Source of the DNA: Halomarina rubra
GTDB lineage: Archaea > Halobacteriota > Halobacteria > Halobacteriales > Haloarculaceae
Assembly: GCF_023699475.1 (NCBI RefSeq)
Contig: NZ_JALXFV010000008.1
Location: 320,475-384,474, forward strand
Reading direction: 5' to 3'
Length of the DNA stretch: 64,000 nucleotides
Shown: positions 40,895-49,936 of the stretch, one piece after another
How positions within the stretch are numbered: the stretch's first letter is position 1
Layout: each line of letters opens with the position of its first letter
Translations under genes and position numbers: made by a program
Notes under the pieces: generated by a model
The model's input: the letters and a program-made list of their open reading frames with translations, nothing else
Told to the model about the DNA's origin: nothing
The model's database searches: none

Positions 40895-42913
40895 TTACAT
40901 ATCTGGTCTGTCGAGTAGCGCGCCGAAGATGCTACCCTGTGCACGTCTGAGGTGCTTGTGGACGGTCGGCGAGGAGACGCCGAGCGACTCGGCTATCTCC
41001 TCGGCCGTCGAGTCGCGAGGCCACTCGAAGTAGCCGGCGTAGTACGCTACCTCCAGGGTGGCCTGCTGGCGGTCGCTCAGCGTCTCCTCGACGGAGACGC
41101 GGGCACGGTCGGGGTGGTCGGAACGGGGTACGGTCCGCTGGGCGACGAGTTCGATGTCCTCGCGGCGCTCGCGGAGGCCGTCGACCAGCGCCCGAACGTC
41201 GGTGTTGTGGGGGAGTTCGGCGAGGATGCGGATGGCACCGTCCTCGACGACGGCCGACCGCACGCGCCCGCCGAACGTCGCGAGGTGGGCCGTGATGCTC
41301 GGACGGACGGCACGCAGTTCGTACACCGCCGGGTCGCCGTCGCGGATACGCCGGACCCCGTCACACCACGGGTAACGTTCGAGGATGGTCTCGAACCGTT
41401 CCGGCGAGATGTTCTCGACCTGGACGTACTGCAGGTAGTCGTCGCCGGTCGGGATGGTCCGCTCGAAGGTCACTCGCCCGTCCTCGCCGACCTCCTCGAT
41501 GAGCGCCGGGACGTGCTCGCTGGTCTGTAACTCGACTTCGAGGACGGTGTCGCTCATCAGCGCGGTCTTCCGTTCGAGGGCGTTGAGCGCGTGGCCGACC
41601 GCGCGCCCGAGGTCCGCCAGCACCGCCCGCTCGCGCCCGTCGAACACGTCGCCCTCGTCGGCGTACAGCGTGAGAACGCCGTACGGACGGCCGTCGTGGA
41701 CGACCGGGACGGCCGCACACGAGCGGAACGACTCCTCGAGCGCCTCCTCGCGCCACGTCGCCTCTGCCGTCGTCGCCTCGATGTCCTCGACGACCTGCAC
41801 CTCGTGGGTCTCCAGCGCCCTGGCGGTCGGACAGTCCTCGTCGTCGGCGTCGACGGTCGTCCCCACGTCGACGAACCCCCCGCCGTCGCCAGCGTGCGCA
41901 CGCTCGCGGACGACCGACCGACCCGGCGCGAGTTCGCCCACCCACGCGAACACGTAGGGTTCGGCGTCAACGAGTCGCGCACAGACGGTCCGTTCGACCT
42001 CCTCCCGGGTCTCGGCGTCGACGAGCGTCTGGACGATCTCGCGGATGACGCGGTTGACGCGGTTGAGTCGCGCGAGTTCGTCGCGGTGGGCGGCCAGTTC
42101 ACGCTCGCGACGGCGGCGCTCGCTGACGTCCCGGAAGATGCCCTGGACGACGCTCCCGTCGGGGAGGTCGGTCACCCCGGCGTTGATGTCGACGGGGACT
42201 CGTTCGCCGTCGCTGCGGACGATCTCGACCTCGTCCTCCGCGAGGACGCCGCCCGTCTCGGCGTGGTCGGCGAAGAGAGCCCGGTACTGCTCGACGTTCT
42301 CTTCGGGGTGGAGGTCGGTCTGGTGGCGACCGATGAGGTCCTCTCGCGTGCGTCCGAACAGGTCCGTAGCCGCCCGGTTGACGTCGAGCACCTCCCCGGT
42401 CTCCGCGTCGGCGGCGACGATGGCGTCCGGTGCCGCGTCGAGGAGACGACGGTACCGCTCGCGGGGGGCACGGAGCGCCCTCGACTCGTGCTCGCCGTCC
42501 TCATCGTCCGAATCGCCGCCAGGGGCGGTTTCCTCGTCGTCTTCGACCGCGTCCGGCCCGTCGACGACGGACCGAACGGTCACGGTCGACAGTCGCTCGC
42601 CCTCTCGTTCGACCGTCCGGACGGTGAGTCGGACGGCCCGGCCGTCCCCGACGGCCGCTTCGCACTCGCCGGTCTCGGGGAGGTCCTCGACGTCGACGAG
42701 TCCCCTCAACGACTCGCCGACGACGGTCGCCGTCGACAGGCCGAGGAGGTCGCGGAAGGCGTCGTTGGCGAAGACGACCCGGCCCTCGTCGTCGAGGGCA
42801 GCGAGCGGGTCGCTCGCCGTCTCCGCGACGGTCCGGAAGAAGGTCGCCTCGTCGAGCGCGCCCGGCGGTGACCCCTCGGACCCCGACTCGTCGTCCGACG
42901 TCTCGCTGCTCAC
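40895..42913 (-). CDS. Bacterio-opsin activator-like PAS/GAF/HTH_10 regulator
   Basis: A 672-residue protein. PAS domain 1 is about 22-118 (ASDPLAALDDEGRVVFANDAF), PAS 2 about 150-270 (LDAAPDAIVAADAETGEVLDVN, ending in the PAC-type VVQGIFRDVSERRR), GAF about 285-440 (CAAVPVVHDGRPYGVLTLYAD), the bat domain about 447-590, and the HTH_10 about 610-662 (LSDRQQATLEVAYYAGYFEWP, SLGVSSPTVHKHLRRA). It is a cytoplasmic transcription activator sensing redox, light or small ligands. No visible transmembrane segment is present. Target genes cannot be read. Confidence 0.93.
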   Translation of the reverse strand: MSSETSDDESGSEGSPPGALDEATFFRTVAETASDPLAALDDEGRVVFANDAFRDLLGLSTATVVGESLRGLVDVEDLPETGECEAAVGDGRAVRLTVRTVEREGERLSTVTVRSVVDGPDAVEDDEETAPGGDSDDEDGEHESRALRAPRERYRRLLDAAPDAIVAADAETGEVLDVNRAATDLFGRTREDLIGRHQTDLHPEENVEQYRALFADHAETGGVLAEDEVEIVRSDGERVPVDINAGVTDLPDGSVVQGIFRDVSERRRRERELAAHRDELARLNRVNRVIREIVQTLVDAETREEVERTVCARLVDAEPYVFAWVGELAPGRSVVRERAHAGDGGGFVDVGTTVDADDEDCPTARALETHEVQVVEDIEATTAEATWREEALEESFRSCAAVPVVHDGRPYGVLTLYADEGDVFDGRERAVLADLGRAVGHALNALERKTALMSDTVLEVELQTSEHVPALIEEVGEDGRVTFERTIPTGDDYLQYVQVENISPERFETILERYPWCDGVRRIRDGDPAVYELRAVRPSITAHLATFGGRVRSAVVEDGAIRILAELPHNTDVRALVDGLRERREDIELVAQRTVPRSDHPDRARVSVEETLSDRQQATLEVAYYAGYFEWPRDSTAEEIAESLGVSSPTVHKHLRRAQGSIFGALLDRPDM

Positions 42914-43116
42914 AGCGGGGTCTTGGCCTACTCTGGATTAAACGCGTTGGCCGCGGTGGGTCACAGTTCGCCACCTTCCACCCACGGCATTCGCGCACGC
43001 GGCCCGCGAGCGGACCTCTCTGCGAACTTTGTTATCGCAGTATACGATTTATATAGCGGCGGACGGCGTGGGCGCTCACCGATACGCGGGGCGTAAAAGA
43101 AGGTTCGGCGGGTGGT

Positions 43117-43500
43117 TCAGTCGATCTGTTCGGCGTAGGCGTCGGCGTCGAGCAGCGCGTCGAGTTCGTCCTCGTCGACGTCTTCGAGTTCGAGCATCCA
43201 GCCCTCGTCGTAGGGGTCCTCGTTGACGAGTTCGGGTTCGTCGAACAGCGTCTCGTTGACCGCGCTGACGGTGCCCGATATCGGGGCGTACAGGTCTGAG
43301 ACGGCCTTGATGGACTCGATGACGCCGAACTGTTCGTCCTGGGTGACGTCGTCGCCCTCCGCGGGGAGTTCGACGAAGACGACGTCGCCCAGTTCGTCCT
43401 GCGCGAAGTCGGAGATGCCGATTCGAGCGGTGCCGTCGTCTACGCGGGCCCACTCGTGCGTTTCGAGGTATCGTCGGTCGTCGGGAGTTTCGAAGCTCAT
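43117..43500 (-). CDS. gcvH: Glycine cleavage system H protein
   Basis: A 127-residue lipoyl carrier. [13 protein letters not shown] (about 38-50) and [16 protein letters not shown] (58-73) hold the lipoylated lysine K65. It shuttles the aminomethyl group from the P protein to the T protein. Its start overlaps the gcvT stop by 4 nt (ATGA on the minus strand), so both are made from one mRNA. The P subunits are 12 kb away at 55329-58078. Confidence 0.95.
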   Translation of the reverse strand: MSFETPDDRRYLETHEWARVDDGTARIGISDFAQDELGDVVFVELPAEGDDVTQDEQFGVIESIKAVSDLYAPISGTVSAVNETLFDEPELVNEDPYDEGWMLELEDVDEDELDALLDADAYAEQID

Positions 43501-44576
43501 TGGAACGGTGTCTCGGTGATGCGGGCTTGTTTCTGTCGACCTCGGACGACCACCTGCACGTCGGTGCCGGGGGTCGCGTAGTCCGCCTGGACGTAGCCCA
43601 GGCCGACCGGTTTGTCGAGGGTCGGGCTCATCGTCCCGCTGGTGAGGTGGCCGACGACCTCACCGTCGTCGTTCTCGACGTCGTAGCCGTGACGGGGGAC
43701 GCCACGGTCGAGCAGTTCGAGGCCGACGAACCGCTCGCCCGGGTCGGTCGCGTCGACCAGCGCGTCGCGGCCGACGAACGCCGGTTCGACGTCCAGTTTC
43801 ACGACGAAGCCGATTCCCGCCTCGAACGGCGTCCGTGGCTCGTCGTCGGGGTCGAAGTCCTGCCCGGAGAGCAAGAACCCCTGTTCGATACGGAGCGTGT
43901 CGCGCGCGCCGAGCCCACAGGGCTGGCAGTCGAACGCCCCCCAGACTGTCTCGGCGTCCTCACTGGGACAGAGCAGTTCGAAGCCGTCCTCGCCGGTGTA
44001 GCCCGAACGGGCGGCGAGCGTCGGGACGCCCGCGATGGTCGTCTCGACCACGTCGAAGTTCGCGACGTCGCGGACGGACTCGTCGGCCGCCTCGGCGACG
44101 ACGTCCTCGGCGTCGGGACCCTGGACCGCGAACATCGCGTAGCGCTCGGTGGCGTCCTCGACCGTACAGTCCAGACCCCACTCGTCGCGGTGGTCGGTCC
44201 AGCGCTCGTACATCTGGACGTCGTGACCTGCGTTCGGGACGAACAGGTAGCCGTCCTCGCCCGGCAGGTCGTAGACGACGGTGTCGTCTAGCACGACCCC
44301 TCGGTCGTCGAGGATGGCCGAGTAGTGGCCCTCGCCCGGCGACAGCCGCGAGACGTCGTTGGTCGTCAGCCGTTGCATCAGTTCGAGCGCGTCGGGTCCC
44401 GTGACGTGAATCTCGCCCATGTGCGAGACGTCGAAGATGCCCGCGCCCTCTCGAACGGCGGTGTGTTCGGTGCGGATGGAGTCGAACTCCACCGGCATGT
44501 CCCACCCGCCGAACTCCGTGAATGTCGCGCCACGCTCGGCGTGCACCTCGCGTAACGGCGGCGTCCGAAGGGCCAT
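43497..44576 (-). CDS. gcvT: Glycine cleavage system T protein (aminomethyltransferase)
   Basis: A 359-residue enzyme transferring the methylene group to tetrahydrofolate and releasing ammonia. [25 protein letters not shown] is the family start; [14 protein letters not shown] and [14 protein letters not shown] are conserved folate-site patches; the C-terminal OB-like domain has [24 protein letters not shown] 44576 is chosen; upstream in-frame codons to 44744 are not conserved. It is the first gene of a gcvT-gcvH pair. Confidence 0.95.
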   Translation of the reverse strand: MALRTPPLREVHAERGATFTEFGGWDMPVEFDSIRTEHTAVREGAGIFDVSHMGEIHVTGPDALELMQRLTTNDVSRLSPGEGHYSAILDDRGVVLDDTVVYDLPGEDGYLFVPNAGHDVQMYERWTDHRDEWGLDCTVEDATERYAMFAVQGPDAEDVVAEAADESVRDVANFDVVETTIAGVPTLAARSGYTGEDGFELLCPSEDAETVWGAFDCQPCGLGARDTLRIEQGFLLSGQDFDPDDEPRTPFEAGIGFVVKLDVEPAFVGRDALVDATDPGERFVGLELLDRGVPRHGYDVENDDGEVVGHLTSGTMSPTLDKPVGLGYVQADYATPGTDVQVVVRGRQKQARITETPFQ

Positions 44577-44835
44577 GTCGGCACCCTCGCGGCGAGCGAC
44601 GTAATGATTTGGCAATTCCCTCTCGACCCGGAATGAACTCCATGCGACGATACAGAAGCGGGCGGTAGTTCGACGGCTCTCACCGACAGTCACGGAACGA
44701 GTTCGGTCACGGAAACCGGTCGTAACCGTCCGTGGCACACTCACGAAAACTATCTAAAATTTGGGAGGAAGGTTGGTGTCAATTCGGAATACGGTTTTGT
44801 CCGGGACGGCACACCGGACGGTCGGTGGAACAAGC

Positions 44836-46434
44836 ATGACCAACCACGACGCCATCGAACGGCGTATCGAGGCCGGTGAGAGCTTCGCCGACCTCGTCGA
44901 GACCGACGGGACCGAGGCGGCGAGACGAGACGAGCGGTCGGCGGAGTCGCCAGTAGAGCTTCTGGAGCGAGTCGGTGGGGCACTCGACAGACGGGCGTTC
45001 ATGCGTCGTGCCGGTGCGGTCGGGGTCGGCGCGTTCGCGCTGTCCGTCGGAGGTAGTGGCGTCGCGGCGGCGGACCACGAACCGCCGATCTACGGGCTGA
45101 CACTCGTCCCGACCGACCGCGGCAAGGGCGAGGGGTCGGGGAAGGAGGTCGGGTACGCACTGCTGGCGACCGACGACGGGAACGCGCTCGTCCCGGTCGA
45201 CCTCGCGTCGGGGGCCATCGGGACCGACCACGCCGTCCACGTCTCTGGCGTCGGCGACCGACTCCTGCTCGGCGTCGACTACCGGCCCTCCGACGGGATG
45301 CTGTACTCGCTCGCGGCGGACGGCCAACTGTACCGCTTCGAGGTCCCTCGCGGGAACCGAAAGCGCGTCTCGGCGCACGCCGTGGGGTCGCCCAGCGACT
45401 ACCCCGACACGACGCTCTCGGACGGCATCGGCTTCGACTTCAACCCGGTCGCGGACGCCATCCGCGTCGTCACGACCGACAGCGACAGTTTCGTCACGAG
45501 CGCCGACGACGGCAGCATCGTCAGGCAGGACCCCGACACGTTCTACGCCGACGGCGACGCGAACGCCGGGACTCACCCGAGACTCAGCGCCGCGGGGTAC
45601 ACGAACAGCGTCCGCGACCCGGAGACGACCACGCTCTACGACATCGACAGCGACCTCGACGTGCTCGTCCAGCAGAACGCGAACCCGGACTCGCCCGACA
45701 CCAGCGCGCTCATGACGGTCGGGTCGCTCGGCGTCGACGTCGGCGCGGTCAACGGGTTCGACGTCTCCGGTCGGGACTCGACGGCCTACGCCCTGCTCGT
45801 CGTCGACGGGACGAGTCGCCTCTACACCGTCGACCTCGCCACTGGGGCGGCGTCTCCCGTCGGAGAGTCGACGGACGGCGGGATGGACGACGTGACGGAC
45901 GTCGACGTCCTCAACTACGCGCTGACGCTCGAACACCTCGAAGCGACGTACTACACGGAGGCGCTCGACCACTTCAGCGAGCGGGACTTCGAGGGCTTCG
46001 ACAGCCCCGGCATGGCTACGTTCGCGAGCAACCTACCGCGCTACGAGACCTACCAGAACTACGAGAAGATTCGTGACCACGAGATCGCTCACGTCGAGGC
46101 CCTGCGAGCGACCATCGAGGACCTCGGCGGGACGCCCGTCGAGGCTGCCGAGTACGAGTTCTCCTACTCCAGCGTCGAGGAGTTCGTCGTGCTGTCGGCG
46201 ACCATCGAGGACCTCGGCGTCTCGGCGTACGCTGGCGCGGCACCGCTCATCGATAACGACGACCTGCTCGCGGCGGCGCTCTCGATCCACAGCGTCGAGG
46301 CCCGTCACGCCACCTACATCCGCCTCCAGCGCCCCGGGTTCTCCCGACCGTTCGAGGGCCAGGAGGGCGCGTTCGACCCCGCCCGGTCGATGGAGGAGGT
46401 CGTCGACATCGTCGGCCAGTTCATCGTCTCCTGA
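44836..46434 (+). CDS. Tat-exported DUF4394 beta-propeller fused to a ferritin-like domain
   Basis: A 532-residue protein from ATG 44836. After an N-terminal charged segment, RRAFMRRAGAVGVGAFALSVGG (about 53-74) is a Tat leader. DUF4394 follows at about 85-355, with repeated propeller-like segments (LLLGVDYRPSDGMLYSLAADGQLYR, IGFDFNPVADAIRVVT, SRLYTVDLATGAAS). From about 360, LNYALTLEHLEATYYTEAL, RDHEIAHVEALRATI and HSVEARHATYIR form a four-helix ferritin-like domain (Ferritin_2) with E, E-x2-H ligands. The two families are usually separate proteins or appear side by side. A di-iron site outside the cell is suggested, but the activity is unknown. Confidence 0.85.
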   Translation: MTNHDAIERRIEAGESFADLVETDGTEAARRDERSAESPVELLERVGGALDRRAFMRRAGAVGVGAFALSVGGSGVAAADHEPPIYGLTLVPTDRGKGEGSGKEVGYALLATDDGNALVPVDLASGAIGTDHAVHVSGVGDRLLLGVDYRPSDGMLYSLAADGQLYRFEVPRGNRKRVSAHAVGSPSDYPDTTLSDGIGFDFNPVADAIRVVTTDSDSFVTSADDGSIVRQDPDTFYADGDANAGTHPRLSAAGYTNSVRDPETTTLYDIDSDLDVLVQQNANPDSPDTSALMTVGSLGVDVGAVNGFDVSGRDSTAYALLVVDGTSRLYTVDLATGAASPVGESTDGGMDDVTDVDVLNYALTLEHLEATYYTEALDHFSERDFEGFDSPGMATFASNLPRYETYQNYEKIRDHEIAHVEALRATIEDLGGTPVEAAEYEFSYSSVEEFVVLSATIEDLGVSAYAGAAPLIDNDDLLAAALSIHSVEARHATYIRLQRPGFSRPFEGQEGAFDPARSMEEVVDIVGQFIVS

Positions 46435-46676
46435 GACCCGCGCGGTCGGTGCCGGGCGACGGGCGGTGGTTCCGACATCGACCGACGACGACGACCGGCG
46501 GTCGGTCACACCACGGTCGCACCGTAGTCGGTCGCGTTGCGGTCGCACTGCGGTGGCGCGACCCCGGTATCGTCGTGGCGTGGTGACCCGACTGTGGCCC
46601 ATCGGAGACACGTCGGAGGAATGTCGAGCGGTTTCGGCGGCAACGTTTTTAGTTCGATGTCCGTTATCTGGTGACG

Positions 46677-47078
46677 ATGGACGACGTCTTCGTCGGCAGC
46701 CTGATGTCTTCGCCAGTTCACACCGTCGGAACCGACACGTCCCTGCGCGAGGCGGGACGCACCATGCTCGACCAGGGTATCGGGTCCGTCGTCGTCGTCG
46801 ACGACGATGACGGCCTCGAGGGAATCCTGACCGCGACCGACTTCGTACGGGTCATCGCCGAGTCGGGTACCGACCCCGAGGCGAACGTCACGACGGCGAT
46901 GAGCACGGACATCGTCACGACCACCGCGAGCGACTCCATCCAGGCGGTCGCGGACCTCATCGTGGAACACGGTTTCCACCACGTCCCGGTGGTCGACGAC
47001 GGGACGGTCATCGGCGTCATCACCACGACCGACCTCACCGCCTACCTCTCGAACAAGGAAGCACCGAGTCCCGCCTGA
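46677..47078 (+). CDS. Tandem CBS-domain protein
   Basis: A 133-residue protein from ATG 46677 (an in-frame GTG at 46671 is possible). CBS1 runs from VGSLMSSPVHTVGTDTSL to LTATDFVRVI and CBS2 from MSTDIVTTTASDSI to TTTDLTAYL. The pair forms one Bateman module binding adenosine nucleotides. No catalytic domain is attached, so it is a regulatory subunit for an unknown partner. It is monocistronic. Confidence 0.88.
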   Translation: MDDVFVGSLMSSPVHTVGTDTSLREAGRTMLDQGIGSVVVVDDDDGLEGILTATDFVRVIAESGTDPEANVTTAMSTDIVTTTASDSIQAVADLIVEHGFHHVPVVDDGTVIGVITTTDLTAYLSNKEAPSPA

Positions 47079-47239
47079 GTCGGCCGCCCGCCGTCGTCAC
47101 AATCGACGGCGAGGCGGCGAACCGCCGCTCCGTGACGACGTTCTCACCACGACCCCCGTCGGCCCAGTCGTCACTCGGGGTGTCGTGGTCTCAAAATCGA
47201 AAGTAGAGCCGGCGTCACTCGCTGTGACGGTCGGTGGAG

Positions 47240-47434
47240 TTACTGACGGACGACGTTCGTCGCGCGCGGACCCTTGTCTGCCTGTTCGATGTCGAACTCG
47301 AGTTCGGTCCCCTCGGTGAGGTCCTCGCCGCCGACGTCCTCCATGTGGAAGAAGACGTCCTCGTCAGCGTCGTCCGTCTCGATGAAACCGTAGCCGCCCG
47401 TGTCGTTGAAGAAGTCAACCGTACCGTTTGCCAT
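47240..47434 (-). CDS. cspA: Cold-shock domain protein CspA-like
   Basis: A 64-residue cold-shock domain. MANGTVDFFNDTGGYGFIETD contains RNP1-like GYGFIET, and DVFFHMEDV is RNP2-like. The ending GPRATNVV is typical. It binds single-stranded RNA or DNA and acts as an RNA chaperone. The basic surface of bacterial homologues is replaced by acidic residues, as usual in halophiles. It is monocistronic, with the CBS gene converging. Confidence 0.93.
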   Translation of the reverse strand: MANGTVDFFNDTGGYGFIETDDADEDVFFHMEDVGGEDLTEGTELEFDIEQADKGPRATNVVRQ

Positions 47435-47709
47435 TACGACCAGTCGTCAGGACCCCCCACTGATAGCTGTTGCGAGGGTGAAGGTACCACGACCCGTCGG
47501 GTGGGAGCGTCACGGATTCGACAGAAGGGCGCGAGCGTGCCCCGGCCGCACACCACCGGAACGGGTTCGCCACGGTCGGAGGGGCACTCCGGAACGGTCT
47601 TCGGGTCGGTCGACCACGGCGTCGCCACTGGGAGACACGTGGGTTCGGCGAGAAGGTCGGGGGGTCACGCCCCGACTCGGCAGCGGTCGACCGTCGGCGT
47701 CGGACCGAC

Positions 47710-47937
47710 TCAGCTCTCGAACGGTTCGTCGTCGCGGTGGTTGTCGATGTTCTCCTGGTCGGCGGCCTCCTCCTCGCGGACCTCGGACTTGCGCTCGACC
47801 TCCTCCTCGATCTCCTCGTTGCGCTGTTCGCGGGCGGCCTCCTTGGCCTCGGCTTCGGCCTCTTCGATGTCCTCGGCCTCCACTTCTTCGTCTTTCTCCT
47901 TCGCCATCGTTCGGTCGCGGTCGTGTTCGTCGGCCAT
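47710..47937 (-). CDS. Small highly charged coiled-coil protein
   Basis: A 75-residue protein from ATG 47937 (MADEHDRDRT). Almost half of the residues are Glu or Asp with regular Arg/Lys, and a long heptad-like stretch (about 18-60) suggests one amphipathic coiled coil. No other domain is present. The frame upstream of 47937 runs into less regular sequence. It may be a structural or stress-related microprotein. There is no family match I can state. Confidence 0.5.
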   Translation of the reverse strand: MADEHDRDRTMAKEKDEEVEAEDIEEAEAEAKEAAREQRNEEIEEEVERKSEVREEEAADQENIDNHRDDEPFES

Positions 47938-48048
47938 ATCCCGTCGTTCGCCAGCCACCAAGATATGCTTGGGGGCGGCCTCGGCAAGCCGTTCCGGAAC
48001 TCGGTGGCACACGGGCGGTCACCGTTCGGGGAGGGACCCCGTGGACGG

Positions 48049-49821
48049 TCAGTCGTTCACTCTGGCGTCGCCCTTCGGTTCGACGTCGAGGCCGAACTCG
48101 CTGGCGCGGGTCCGCCAGAACTCCGCGTAGCCCTCCTCGCCGGTCTCGACGGTCGAGTCGCCGCCCTGGACCTGGTCGAGTTTCAGGTCGACCTCGTCCA
48201 TCAGGCGGTCGCCGACGTCGTCGGTGATGACTCCCGACCGGACCGCGTCGAGGATGGCGCTCTTCTCGCGTCTGAGCACCTGCCGTTCGCCGACCAGCAG
48301 TCGCTCGTGGCGCAACTCGGGGTTCTTCGAGAGCAGGCTGGCGATGGTCTCTTGCAGTTCGGTCTGTTCCTGTTCGTACTCGTTCGTGAAGTCCTGGTAC
48401 ACCTCTCGGGGGAGGTCGCCCTGGTTCTTGAGCCGTTCTGCGGCCTCCAGAGCGGCGGTGACGGCCCGTCGCCGACCGACGAGCAGTTCGTACAGCTCCT
48501 CGGCGTCGGACCGGGTGATGATGCCGAGACCGTCGAGCAGTCGCTCCATCGTCAGCCCCTGGACGACGAGCGAGAACGCGGCGACACCGAACACCATCGC
48601 GCGCAGCTCCTCGCGGTAGGGGAACGGGCCGCCCCCCTCGATAGTCGCGGGCAACCCGAGGACGAGCGCGATGGGGATGGAGCCGTGGAGCCCGCCCCAC
48701 AGCATCACGTGCTGGTAGGACCGCGAGACGGTGGGTTGGTTGAACCGGTTGACGACGGCGGTGATCGGGTAGACGACGGCCGCGCGCGCGGCCAGCACCA
48801 GCGGGATGGCGAGCAGGATGAGCGGTGCGTGACGGACGAGTTGGTTGACGGGCGTCGTCACACCGATCATCAGGAAGATGAACGTGTTGACGAGGAAGGC
48901 GAGCGTCTCCAGTGAGTTGAACACCGATATCTTCGTCCGGGGACTCATCGCGTACTCCGCGCCGCGGTTGCCGATGAACAGGCCGGCGACGACGGTGGCG
49001 ATGACTCCCGAGACGTGGAGGTAGTGCTCGGCGACCAGGAACGACCCGTACGCGAGGATGAGCGTCAGGACGATTTCCGTCATGTGGTCGTCGAGGTTGT
49101 ACATCACGCTGTAGACGGCGTAGCCGAGCAGGAGGCCGACCGCGAGTCCGCCGAGGCTCACGACGACGATGTCGACGGCGAGGGTGCCGAGGCCGGCGGG
49201 GGTGAACAGCTCCTCGGAGGCGGCGTCGGCCTCGACGAGCGCGAGCAGCGCCGAGAACAGGACGACGCCCACACCGTCGTTGATGAGGCTCTCCCCCTCG
49301 ACAAGCACCGAGAGGCGGTCCGGCGCGCCCAACTCCTTGAACAGCGCGAGGACGCTCACGGGGTCCGTCGGGAGGATCATCGACGCGAACAGCAGCGAGA
49401 CGAGCAACGGGAAGCCGAAGACGTAGTTGCCCGCGACGCCCAGCAGGACGACCGAGACGATGAGGCCGACGACCGCCAGCGCCAGTACGGGGGTCAGGTT
49501 CCGACGCAGGCGCTCGAAGTCCGTCGTCGCCGCGCCCTCGAACAGCAACGGCGGGAGGAGGACGAGCAGGATGAGATCGTGAGAGAGCGCGATGTCGATA
49601 GCGAACGCGTCGGTGGCGAACCGGCCGATGGAGACGAGGATGCCGGCGAGCAGTAGTGCGATAGTGTAGGGGAACCGCCCGACTTTGGCGACGAAGACGC
49701 CGACCGCCGCCGCGATGATGGCGATAGGGAGGAGGTCGACGAGGAGGCCCTCGATGGTCGGCCCCTGTTCGCCCGCGTGCTGGAGCAGTGGGACGGCCAC
49801 CGACACGAAACCGAGTTCCAT
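48049..49821 (-). CDS. Na+/H+ antiporter, CPA1 (NhaP-like)
   Basis: A 590-residue membrane protein from ATG 49821. About 12 transmembrane helices span residues 25-425; ILPTDPVSVLALFKELG (about 157-173) and EGESLINDGVGVVLF (about 182-196) carry the Thr-Asp and Asn-Asp ion-binding motifs of NhaP/NHE antiporters. A cytoplasmic tail of about 150 residues is helical and charged (ERLKNQGDLPREVYQDFTNEYE). It expels sodium in exchange for protons, important for salt and pH balance. It is monocistronic. Confidence 0.92.
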   Translation of the reverse strand: MELGFVSVAVPLLQHAGEQGPTIEGLLVDLLPIAIIAAAVGVFVAKVGRFPYTIALLLAGILVSIGRFATDAFAIDIALSHDLILLVLLPPLLFEGAATTDFERLRRNLTPVLALAVVGLIVSVVLLGVAGNYVFGFPLLVSLLFASMILPTDPVSVLALFKELGAPDRLSVLVEGESLINDGVGVVLFSALLALVEADAASEELFTPAGLGTLAVDIVVVSLGGLAVGLLLGYAVYSVMYNLDDHMTEIVLTLILAYGSFLVAEHYLHVSGVIATVVAGLFIGNRGAEYAMSPRTKISVFNSLETLAFLVNTFIFLMIGVTTPVNQLVRHAPLILLAIPLVLAARAAVVYPITAVVNRFNQPTVSRSYQHVMLWGGLHGSIPIALVLGLPATIEGGGPFPYREELRAMVFGVAAFSLVVQGLTMERLLDGLGIITRSDAEELYELLVGRRRAVTAALEAAERLKNQGDLPREVYQDFTNEYEQEQTELQETIASLLSKNPELRHERLLVGERQVLRREKSAILDAVRSGVITDDVGDRLMDEVDLKLDQVQGGDSTVETGEEGYAEFWRTRASEFGLDVEPKGDARVND

Positions 49822-49936
49822 ACCGACTCCCACACGCGGGTGTCTCATAAGCGGGCGGCCCGCGAGACACGGAGAGCGCCGTAGCTATCGGTTCAGTGGC
49901 ACGAAAAAAGGTTCACGCTATCGAACGGGTGCGTCG

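Noticed and set aside
43030-43116. Glycine riboswitch upstream of the gcv genes
   Set aside because: No paired glycine aptamer pattern is visible before gcvT or gcvPA, and such riboswitches are not known to be usual in haloarchaea.
47510-49870. 786-codon open frame on the minus strand overlapping the antiporter gene
   Set aside because: It is Arg/Pro-rich, in a frame shifted from the NhaP gene on the same strand, and has no family motif. High G+C makes such alternative frames long.
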